From: Anaeramoeba flamelloides
Taxonomy: Eukaryota > Metamonada > Anaeramoebidae
Reading direction: 5' to 3'
DNA length: 64,000 bases
Assembly (NCBI GenBank): GCA_027625915.1
Contig: JANTQA010000070.1
Span: 7,817,001-7,881,000, forward strand
Position numbers and translations under genes: made by a program. The notes beneath the pieces were generated by a model. That model ran no database searches. It was not told the DNA's origin and worked only from the letters and a program-made list of their open reading frames with translations. Shown here in pieces: positions 47,691-58,700 of this stretch (positions are counted from its first letter, which is position 1; every line of letters starts with the position of its first letter).

Positions 47691-48821
47691 TAACTTATTG
47701 AAAGTACACGATTAAAAATTTGTGGTTTATTTTTCTTCTATTTGGAATTAATTTGTTATTTTTATAAAGAAAGGAATGGTTATGTGAGTTTCTTCTAATT
47801 ATTTTAAAGTTCTGATCATTAAAGTATGAAAAGTTTTTTTTAACCTCAAAATGCTGTTCTGCAATTTTCAATTAATAGCGTTTCTTCAATAGGCAATAAT
47901 TCCTCTTATCTTGGAAAGAGTTTCAAAACTAAAACAATATTTAAAGAGGATGGCTGTTATAGTTGTTGTTGGGTGTGAGTTTTCTAGATCATTTATATTA
48001 TATCCCAGTGAAAATTTAGTTTCTTTTGATTTTTTTATCTGACAAAAATTACTTTTTGATTTATTAAAAAGTTTTTAATTTGACAAATAAATTCAAAAAT
48101 TGAATTAGAGTTAAATAAAAGACTCAAAATGAATTCTCCCTAGATGAAATTGAATTAATATATAAAAAAGAATTATTTCAGATATCTAAGAATACCTATT
48201 ATTGGATATTTTTTGAGATTGTAGAATGGGATTATTTTTACAATACAACATCTTTATTTAATATTTTGAAGAACTGATAGATCTTGCATTTTTCTTCTTA
48301 TAATTCAAGTAGTATTTGGGATAACAAAATCAAATATAGAATTTTATCAAAATTGGTTCATTATTAAAGAATTGACAAAAAAATCGAGGTCAATCAATTT
48401 GAAAAAATAAAGATCCAGAACAATCAAATATCAAAACTCAAATTCCAAAGCAAATGTATTTTTACAAAATTATGAAAATTACATTTGATCTCAAATGGCA
48501 TCTTGAAAGAAAAAAGAAATATTTTCCAAAAAGAAAATTTAAGAATCTTTATTATTTTTTTCATATCTGATAAATATTTGTTTGGCTAACACTCAAGATA
48601 AAAAATAAGAACAACAATAATAATTATAATAATAAAATTAGGAGTCATTATTTTTAATTGGGGCTGTTGATAAATTTTTTTTTTTTTTTTTTTTTAAATA
48701 ATCACAAATATTTAATAATTTGCCTTTCTTTTTGAAAAATGATGAAAAAAAATATAATAGCAAAAGTCAAGATAGCTATTCTAAACCATTTATATTCCTT
48801 CACTATTTTATAAAAAGAAAA
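47691..48821. other. Sequence 3' of SAR1
   Basis: No gene or confident repeat recognised. Confidence 0.45.
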
Positions 48822-51440
48822 TTATTTGAGTTGTTTTCCAATCCATTGGAAGCCTTCTTTATAACCCATTCTATTTTTAATTGAGCACATAAAAACTTCA
48901 ATTGATCTTAATTCACTGTTTTTCGATTTTTCGTTTTTTCCAGTTGTAAAACTAAGATCCATAATAGTTCTGAGTTCTTCTTCAGAAACAGCTTCTTTCT
49001 TATCAATTTTGTTTCCCAAAACTAAAAATGGGACTGAGCGCAGTTCTTCACAAGACAGCAGCGAATTTAATTCCTTTTTTGATTCCTCTAATCTTTCCTG
49101 GTCAGCTACATCAACAATAAAGACAACAGCGTCAACTGTTGTGTAATAGTCTCTCCATAATCTTCTAGCTATACAATTTCACAAAATATAAATTTGAATT
49201 TAAAATCGATGAATTAGAATTGTGGTAAGAGGTATTTTCCATTCAAAGAAGTAATCGAAATAGTGGAAATTTATCAAGAGGAAAAGCAAAGTATTTTGTA
49301 GATTTAAAATTGAATTAATAATAATAAAAAAAAAAATTATTTAAAATTATTATTAATAGTAACAATGAGTAAAAAAAAACTATACAATTATTTGTAAAGA
49401 GAGTAAAATTAATTTTGAAAATCGTTCTCAAAATGTTTTGTTTGAAATTATATATGTTTAACAATTTATGTGACGATTGTAGAAAAAAAGTTAAACACAT
49501 TTTTCAATTGTAAACATTAAGAGAATCATAAAAATCACACCTATCACATATGGTATTTCCTAAAAAACAGGGCAAATTTATTAGAAAATATTTTTAAAAC
49601 TCAATTATATCCTAATGCAACGATTTAAATATCCAAAATTTTTATTTATCATTGAATCGATTTTTACATAATAATTCAATTTGTTTATTTGTAAGTATGT
49701 TATTACTTTAATGAAAGATATGAAAGTTTCGGATCTCAATTTTATATGAAATTTTTCAGGTGTGAAAATTGGACGGTTATTTTTTTCTTTTTGATTGTAA
49801 AAAAATTTATTTTTCCTAAGAGGTTAAATCTTGATAAAATCTCGAACAGAAGGAAAAAATTCGAACTATATTTTATTGTTTAAAAAAATGTTTTGGGTCC
49901 TTGTCATATCATCAATTTGTTATTGAAACTGGTTGTGCATTGTTTTCTCTAAAAAAAATTGTTAATTTTTTTTAATTTTTTGGAAAATATTTTGATGAAC
50001 ATATTTTGAAATCCACACCAAACTGGTACTGATCCAATTAGTAGTAATGTTTCTTCTTAATCTGATGTAACCAATTTACAAATAGAACAACTTTCAAAGG
50101 GAAATATTATAGGAAATATATAAAAAAAATTTCCCACTTTTTTTAGAAATACCTTATATCACATATACTATTATTTTCCACTCAAAAATTGAAAATTTTT
50201 AGTTCACATTCCAAAATCTTTTTCTAGTTTATAAGATGAAGAAAATTCAAAGATCTTTACAACATCTTTTAGAAATGATATTTTTAGACATAACATAAAC
50301 TTCTTTCGATAACTCTAAGACAAAATTTTTTACTCTTCTACTTTGATTGCAGGAGTAATTATTAGATTCATTTTGGAAATAGAAATAAAAATTTTCATTT
50401 ATTAATTGGAAATTAGCAGTATCATCAATATCAAGAGTATCGCGAAATCACAGAAATCACAGAAACATAAAAAGACCAGTTTCGATTAATAACAGAAAAA
50501 ATAGAGTATTTATGACAAAATAAAGTATTCATCACAACAATCGTTTTTTTATGATAGTGTCTGTCTTACAATCAATGTTTTCCCTTTAATTGATTGATTC
50601 TTTAGTAAAAATTTAATGTGTGAGATCTAACAATTATTTGTATGGTTTGATCTTTAGAGTTAAATTTTTCAGTAGACAAATTTTGAAAATTGTAAGGCAA
50701 CAGTCAATTCATTACAGATATTTCAAAAAAGTGAGTAAAAAAAATTTAAAATAGTGCTAATAACCATGCTTAAAAGAGTGAGTCAGAAAGTTTGAGTAAC
50801 ACTTTTTAATTCTTAGATTTCCAACTTTTTTAAAACGGGTGTAATAATAAATTTGCAACCAACCAAGAAAAATAAAAAAAAAAATTTTTTGAAATGATTG
50901 CTGTCTTTGAATTAACTGATTGATTTAAACATCACGAGATCTTTCGATTTTGTTGGAATTTAAGATTTTAAAAAGAAATCAAAAGATTTTGCGTTTGCTT
51001 GTTGAAAAATATTAACAAGGAACCATTAAATTAGAGCCTGCAAAAACCCAAAAGAAAAAAAAGAAGGGAAAAAAAAAAAAAAAAAATTTTCAAACCTTCT
51101 TTATGTCCACCAAGATCGAATGCATTAAATTTAATATTTTCAATTTCAATTTCTTCCATTGCTATATTTTAGAATTTTTTGAAAGTTAAAAAGTTTAGAA
51201 GAAACAAAGAAGATGGGGTGAATTGAAAAAAGAAAAGTTATTAAAAAAGAAGAATTTTTTATTATTTTATTACTTACTTGGGTGAAGGGTAGGCTCATGG
51301 ATTTGCATAATGTTATCTTTAAGCATATGCATCAAAGTTGTTTTTCCAGCATTGTCAAGCCCAAGGAAAACAATTTTTGCACTTTTTTTGTAGATACCAA
51401 TCCAGCCAAGGACATCAAAAAACCAATTTACAAGAAACAT
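48822..51440 (-). CDS. SAR1: SAR1-type small GTPase (COPII coat)
   Basis: Exons 51440-51278, 51161-51096 and 49168-48822 join in phase 1 twice (A|CA gives Thr55, G|CT gives Ala) to 191 residues, the usual SAR1 length. It starts with the hydrophobic N-terminal helix ([19 protein letters not shown]). P-loop GLDNAGKTT is at 27-35, LHPT at 52-55 (switch I Thr), and DLGGH at 70-74 with the catalytic His characteristic of SAR1, followed by [15 protein letters not shown] is the base-specificity motif; [20 protein letters not shown] closes the domain as in SAR1. It recruits SEC23/24 to ER exit sites to form COPII vesicles. Intron 1 is 116 nt; intron 2 is 1927 nt and carries repeats. Donors are CCAA|GTAAGT and AAG|GTTTGA. 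Confidence 0.95.
49550..50156. mobile_element. R4 non-autonomous element, copy 1
   Basis: Ends GGTATTTCCTAAAAAACAGGGCA and, at the right, TTCCCACTTTTTTTAGAAATACC are imperfect inverted repeats. The 600-bp interior matches 59182-59766 throughout (GGATTTAAATAT-like, TAATAATTCAATTTGTTT, GTGAAAATTGG, TATTGAAA.TGGT.GT.CATTG). Non-coding. Confidence 0.65.
50158..50430 (+). repeat. R2 repeat, copy 2
   Basis: Counterpart of 33838-34110 but not inside an inverted-repeat element here. It abuts R4 in the SAR1 intron. Confidence 0.6.
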
Positions 51441-51669
51441 TTTGAAAAAATCGTGTCAAGAAAAAAAATATAATTAAAAATTGAAAAAAATGAAAAGCAA
51501 ATTATTGGAAGCAATTTGATTCAAATTTAATTTGTTTTGATGAAAAATTGAAAATTTCCTTTTTCTATTCGGTTGTAGGTCTTATTTCTGTTATTTTTAA
51601 TTTTTGTAAATTATTTTTATTTTGTTATTTGAAAAATTCTGAGAATGTGAAATATCAATAATAATATAG

Positions 51670-51975
51670 TCTATTCCATCTATTAACATAAAACGACATT
51701 GGTGGTACTTAGTAATAACTCTTCAGGGGTTCTTGATTTTTGGAATTTACTATCAGAGAACATTTAAACCGATTATCCTTTTTGAAATTCTTCAATATTC
51801 TTTTTATTTCAGGCTCAATGTTTACCTCAAAATAAACAAATACAATAAAGACAAAGAGTTATTATTAAAGATTAAGAGAGATCACAAACCTCAACTTGTC
51901 ATGAGAAAAATTCATTTATATCTAAAAAACGAGAACTGGAGTGAAAATTATCTCAGGATTGTTATTCTAATTTAA
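51670..51975 (+). CDS. Possible terminal exon of an unknown membrane protein
   Basis: After the acceptor-like AATATAG a frame of 101 codons runs to TAA 51973-51975. It begins SIPSINIKRHWWYLVITLQG, continues with hydrophobic FLIFGIYYQ, then RTFKPIILFEILQYSFYFRL, and ends with a basic tail (LLLKIKRDHKPQLVMRKIHL). The pattern of a membrane span followed by an aromatic/basic stretch recalls the last spans of 7TM receptors, but this is only an impression. No ATG or upstream exon was found between it and the divergent SAR1 start 230 bases away, so it may be an isolated gene fragment. Confidence 0.35.
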   Translation, partial: SIPSINIKRHWWYLVITLQGFLIFGIYYQRTFKPIILFEILQYSFYFRLNVYLKINKYNKDKELLLKIKRDHKPQLVMRKIHLYLKNENWSENYLRIVILI

Positions 51976-53327
51976 CTTATATTTCTTTTGTTTTTTTTTA
52001 TAAAGTTAATAGAGCTTTTGTTGTCATAAGATTTTATTAAACCAACCAACCAAACCACTTTATCAATTTTAGAAAAATAAATTATGATTTTTAAAAGAAT
52101 TCATTTTTTTTATCAAAATATGCAGTAAATAAGATCTGTTCCTTTTTGGGTTGAATTTTTGAATCGAAAAATAAATAGAAAAATGTGTAAAATATTTTTC
52201 TTTTGATGAAATCAGACGTTGAGTCGTTTTTATGGGCTCTATATTTACAAATAATATTTTGTATCTAATATTAAATCAAAAATACAAGAATATTTTTCTG
52301 TGACAAGTAAACTGATGAAAATCTTCTAGTAAATTTAATAGTAATTAAAAAATTTTTACCCCACCTTAAAATTGAAAAACAAATCTAACATTATCCAAAC
52401 TATTTTTTTACTTCTTTTTCAAATTCCAATATGTGGTGATTTTTTTTTAATTATTATAAAATTTAATAGAATATTTTTTTTTTTTTATAAATATTGTCCC
52501 TGAAAAAGTTGAATTAACTGATAAAGCCAGCTTTAAAACAAAAAAAACATAAAAGATTTTGAAGACATTTTACTTTTGAAATTAAAAAGAAGTCAGAATA
52601 TTTTCATCACTTTACATAATGGCAAAGTAAAACTCCAACGTGTGTTAACTTTTTAACTTTTAAACCTAACAGATAAATTTCCTAACTTTGTTTTTTTATG
52701 GATTATAAATTAATTTGACTAGAATATATTCAAAATTATTAAGTTTGAGATTTTTTCAAATTAGAGTAATTCGGGTCATTGCAATGAAAAAAAAAATTTG
52801 GAAAATTTATAGTAAACCAAAACTACAGTTTGAATCACAGTTAAACATCTTTTATCAATTATTTGTTTAAAGACACGATAATATTATGTAATTAAGAAAA
52901 GATATCTACTGAACTCATTAAGATATGAATACCACCTTTTTCAAAATTACCTCTATTTGAAAAAAAAAAAAAACACGTATTTTTGTTGTACTTTTTTATT
53001 GAAATAATTTATAACAAATGAACTTTATATTGAACATCAAGATAGAAAAAAGAATAAATGTTAAAATAATTTGTCGAAAAAAAATGAATATTTATTAGAA
53101 ATAAAAGCTGAAAAAAAAAAAAATAAAATGATAAAAAAAATTCCAAAAAGAAAAAAAAAATCATTTTTTTGAATTTAATTTAGTTATATCTTACGAAAAG
53201 ATTTTAATCTATTTTAAAATTTAAAAAAAATATGATTCTTTTTAGCCTATTAAAAAATAGATTAAAATAATCTCCCCACTAAGTCAAATAACAATTTCCA
53301 AAATATTCTAATTAAAAATGAAAAAAA
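51976..53327. other. Intergenic DNA
   Basis: No gene or repeat recognised. Confidence 0.5.
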
Positions 53328-53795
53328 TATAACTTTTGAGAGAAAAATGTTGGACACAGAAAAATGGTTGGACAGAATTTTAATTGGGAATATTTATGAA
53401 AATGATTTTTAATTTCTTTTGTTTGTGAAATAACTAAAGAAAATAATAACAATCCACGTATTAGAATAATGATTAATGTAATGCTACCTTTTCAGAACCT
53501 AATCTCTTATAATCAATAGTAATTTTAAAAATTACCATTCTCAGAATTAATAGTAAACTTTACTACAGCTTGGCTTTTTGTTAAAATAACATGATCTATT
53601 TTAGTTATCAACCATTCAAATGAGTATTTTACACACCCCACAGACTAATGAACTTCTAACCCCTTTAAACCTAGATTTATATAAAATTCACCTAGTTAAC
53701 AATAGGATTTGATTTTCAATTTTACTAACGTTCCCAATTAAAAATGGGTTCCAACCGTTTTTCTGTGTCCAACATTTTTCTCTCAACAGTTACTG
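53328..53795. mobile_element. MITE with about 60-bp inverted ends
   Basis: Left (53333-53392) and right (53735-53795) arms are complementary: TTGAGAGAAAAATGTTGGAC, ACAGAAAAATGGTTGGA and TTTTAATTGGGAA. The right end is AACAGTTACTG; a CAGT start would fit a Tc1/mariner-like source, but the left tip has decayed. The interior is non-coding. Confidence 0.65.
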
Positions 53796-55233
53796 AAAAT
53801 TTTCATTTTTTTTTCAATCCCATTAATATCTAATACATTTGTAAACAATTTGCAAAATTGATATATATATATAAGAATGTTTATTATATGAGTATATTTT
53901 CAAAAATTTACAATTTAGAGATTTTTTTTTAAAAAAATTTCAGTAATTATGGTTCGAAATAGAAAATATATTAATATTGGGTGTTTTAATAGGGTTTAAA
54001 CATATTTTTTTAATATTTCATAAATTACAAGCTTTTGATAAAAAAAACGTGCTTATCCGAACAATGAACATTATTTCCAATTTTTTTCTCAAGTTTTTTT
54101 TTATAAAGATTGAGAAGATTTGATTAAAATGAATTAATAAAAATCTTAGATCTTTGAAAAAAAAAAAAAAAATAAATTTAAAAATAAACCGATAAGTATA
54201 TATTGACATATACTTTTCCAAATATTGAACAGAAAGAAACCAAAAATACAAAATTTTAATAATTATGACCCTAAGGAAATAATAAATCGAAAAACAAAAA
54301 AAAATTATTTTTAAGTATTCAAAACAAATAATAATTAAATCTTATTAATACATTTCTTTTTAATTAATAGAACCTTCTAAAACACTGATATTTTAAATTT
54401 TTAAAAAAAAAAACTAAAAAAAGTGAATCACACTTTTTGAAAAGAGAATTACCGATTTTTTATTACTGAATTTCCAATGAAAAAAAGATTAACACAAAGA
54501 TTTTCAGATAAACACACACATTCTAAAAAACATTAATATAGTCTCAATTTTCTTAATAATTATTGTTTTTTTATAAGGATATTTTTTTATTTCTTTTTTG
54601 AATTTAAATTAGTTTAAAAAGAAAAATAAAAATAAAAATAAAAATAAAAAGAAAAAGAAAAATAAAAAGAAAAAATAATTTTGAATAAGAAAGAAAAACA
54701 AAAGAAAAAGAAAAGATAAACACAAAGAAAAAGAAAAACAAAAGAAAAAAAAAAAAAAAAGGATTATGATTGAAAAAATGAAAATTTATTTAATGAAATA
54801 GGAAAAAAAGATTCTTAACAAAAAATTGAAAAAAATTTTTGATAATAATCTTGGATACAACCACAGAACCTCCTAAAATAACAGTATAAAGCGAGTCAAA
54901 ATTTTTGAAAATCAGTTTAGTTTAAAACTGAATCATTGAATAACAAAATAATGAAATTTTTGTTAGTTTGAAGATTACAGAAACATTAACAATGAAAATC
55001 AAAATTTAAATTTGAAAAAAATTTAATGATCGTAATTATTTTTAATTATAGTTTTTATGAAGAATCAATTATTAATAGTTATCAAGTTATTAATATTTCA
55101 GGAAACGATATTATTAAAATTGGCATATTTATTAAATTTTGAGAAGAAAAATTAAAATTTAATTTCAAAATTCCTCTTTATAATTAAACAAAAAACGCAA
55201 AATAAATTGTAATGTATATAGATATAAAAATAA
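53796..55233. other. Sequence 3' of the ankyrin gene
   Basis: No gene recognised. 54610-54760 is a purine-rich AAAAATAAAAAG-type tract. Confidence 0.5.
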
Positions 55234-55711
55234 TTAATCTTGCTTGTATTGAAAACAAATATATGGGACGATATCATTGGTAATTTTTGAATCCCAAACA
55301 CCATAATATAATTGGGATAATGCTATAATTTTAAAGTTTTGGTTTTTTTTTTTGATAACTAAGATCGGAAGATTGCATTTTAAATAATCTCTTATATATG
55401 GGATAAATTCAAAAGCAATTTCTGAATTTATTAAAATCCTCGCACCAAAGCCATTCATCCAACCATATTGCTCAACAAATTGCTTAATTAACACCTTTAC
55501 CTTTTCTAAGTTAATTATTGTTTTTTTAACCTTAAAGAAAGAAATAAAAGATTTACAAAGTATAATAAATGAAAATAGAAGAATAATTAAAGGAAAATAA
55601 AAAATGAAAAAAGGAAAAAAAAAAAAAGAAATAAGAAGTTGTTAATATATTTTAATTTTAAAAGGTGATAACATTTTGCCTTTTAACTCTGTTTCATTTT
55701 TTAGTCTAAAG

Positions 55712-55745
<34 letters not shown>

Positions 55746-58700
55746 TGAAAATAAACTTGAATCCTAAATTTACCCAAAAAAATCAAAAACTTTAATTCAA
55801 TATCACAGCCAAAGAGGGCACAGATGAATTGTTGAGGAAAATGAACATAAAAAAAATTTATAACGTAACTATAGAGTATCTTTTTGGCCAATATGACTCA
55901 ACATACCAATTCGGAAAAAAAGGAGCCCAAAATATAAATAACCCACACACACAAATTCATTTGAGTCAAAAGACTTCAAGTTTCTCATTTCAATTATTTT
56001 TAACTTCTTTATTTTATTTCTCTTTTTTTTGCATTTTTTAGACATTTCTTTTTTTTTTTAAAACTCTTTATTTTTCTCTCCTTTTTTTAGAAAACTAAAT
56101 TAAGTGACTTTTAACTCTTATTTACCCCCCCAAAAAAAAAAAAATAAAAAAAAAAAAAAAAAAGTAATAGATTACTTATTTTCATAAAGATACAATTAAA
56201 CCCGATATGAAACCACATTATAAACTTTCGATGAAATTGAGTAATCATTTTTAAAAGAGTTCGTTTTTCCGAATTAAATTTTCAGTAAAAAGATCTTGAT
56301 CCTTTTTGATTTGAATTTTTGAATCAAAAATAAAAAGAAAAATTTGCAAAACAATTTTCATTTTGAGGAAATATCACTATTAGCAATTTCTGATAGCTTG
56401 TATCAATAAATAACATTGAAAATTTAATCTAATTTTGAAACTATAAGAAAAATAAATCAAATATTGAATCCTTGAAGATCTAAAAAAAACAGATCACTTA
56501 TTTTATTCACAAATATTTATTAAATTTCTTGAAATTTAAACGAAAAGGAAAGAATTTATTTTCAAATATTAAGAGTATAATCAACAAACTGTAATTATTT
56601 AAATCAGTTATTTGATAATATTTATTATTATTTTTTTTATTAGATTTATTTATTTGGATTAGTTTTTATTTGTTTGAAAATCTTTTAAAATATTAAGAAA
56701 TGATTGTAAAGTCTATTTGTACTTTTAATCTTTGGGCTGTTAATAACACACTTAAAATAATTAATATTAAGTTTTTAATTAATTATTTAAAAACAATCAA
56801 AGTCAAAAGTATTTTTTTAGGTTTTATGCTGAATTTTCCAGCTTTTAAAAAAGTAATATGGGAGAATTTTGAATTTAATTGTTTGATTGTTTCACTTGTA
56901 TTTTTTTGTTCAATAAAAAGAAAAAAATGTTTCGATTTCTGAGTCTCTGAGAGAAATTATATTTTTTTCAAGTTTATTTGTATTTATTGTTTTTTTTTTA
57001 GAATTAAAGTAGATTTTTTATACCGGTTATTTCAAAGCTTTGTGGTTTTATTTTTAAAGTATATTTTTGTAGACTTCCTTCACAGATAATAAGATTTCAA
57101 TCTACTTTCAAAGAAAACAATTTTTTTTGAAATAATTTTGAAATATGTTGGATTTTGAACTTTTCAAAATAGGAAAAATGAATCAAACTTTTAAAAACAA
57201 TAATTCATTTCTGAAAGTAGCTTTTAAAAGCGAGTCAGGCCTTATAGTAATCATATTTTTTGCTTCATTTTGAAATTTCAAGATGCTAATTTTTTTTTTT
57301 GATTTTGTTTTTAAATTTACTAAGAGAATTTTTTTTTAGTTTGCAAGTCCTCACAGTTTCAAATACTTCTAATGAACGCATCTATTTTAGACTCTCTTTG
57401 AATTAGAAGTTACAAATTTAACCAATTCGAAATTCTCTCATTATGCAGATTCAATGATTCTTTCATTCAACCCTTAACAGTAACAATCTAATTCAAAAAT
57501 TTTGACTTACCAAAATTTCAATTTTTGAAAAACAAAACATTATTAAATAAATTAGATCTGAAATACTAAAACAAAACCAATACAAAACAAAAATGTTAAC
57601 ATTATTTATCATTTAAATACCCACAAAATAAAACAAACAAGTAATTATAAACCAAAAAAAAAAAAAAAATGTAACAGTGATTTTTGGGGTGAGCAATAGA
57701 AAAAAAAAAGCATTGGGAAATTTGTTAAATTTCAATTTAATAACATTGATGATCAAAGGCAAAGATATCTCAAACTAATTTTATTTGCTTTTTTTTTTTT
57801 TCATTTAAAAAATACAACTAGAACCGAATATTAATCATTCGAAAAATTTTTTTGTTCAAATAAAAACAAATATGTAATTTAAAAAACCAAACGAAATCAA
57901 AAAAAAAACAAAAAACAAAAAATTATCAGAGGTATCCGAATTATATAAAAAATATCACCTATTTTTATTTTATTTTATTGAGGAGGAAGTGTAAATTACA
58001 CTCGAAGTGAAAATATCACCTATTTATACCCAGTAAAATTAATTTACATATTATTTGTGTCCAAATAATTTAAAACACTTTAGAACGTCATTTTTGGTAT
58101 TTTTAACAAAGGTGTAGTTTGTAATTTTTTTTTTTTTCTAATAAAATTTCAGGTATTTATTTTGATATTAATGAAAATAGTATTCCTCTTATTTTTGAAT
58201 TTAAGTTACCTAATTTACACCCTTTTAAAAACATTAAAAATTCTAAATTATGTTTTTTTTTTTCAAAAATATAACAAGAATCATTAAACTAACATAATTA
58301 CTAACCCCCCGTTAAATAATAATTGATTTAAAAGGGTTTTTGTAAAAATAAAAAAGTGTAAAATAAGTGAGTTGGCATAACATTTATACAAATTTGCAAT
58401 TTTTCGCATGTTATACTTACAGCCTAAAATAAGGGTATATTATTAAATTTCAAAATTGATCAAATTGAAATTTTTCATATTTTTGAAGAGTTTCTTGATT
58501 ATTATCATTGGTACGAAAATTTTTAATGTTTTTTTATTATTGTGAGGCAGAAAAATCAAAGGGATTATTTTCCAATTGGTAGTATTTTATTACTTAAATT
58601 GTTAAAAATACAAAATTTTGAAATCATCAATACTAAATATTTTTAAAAATTTGTTCGAGACCCAATTTTAACCACCAAAGTTCAGTGAAAATTTTTTTCA

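Larger units (their letters stand above)
49169..51095 (-). other. 1.9-kb intron of SAR1
   Basis: Donor GAAG|GTTTGA at 51095 and acceptor TATAG|CT at 49169. Contains the R4 MITE-like element (49550-50156) and R2 copy 2 directly after it, plus AT-rich filler. Protein continuity (DLGGHKE-ARRLW) proves the splice. Confidence 0.9.

Noticed and set aside
55829-56041. Plus-strand frame with polar stretch GQYDSTYQFGKKGAQNINN
   Set aside because: Looks partly coding, but starts at TTG, ends in a Phe-rich poly-T translation, lies inside the ankyrin intron and matches no family I know.
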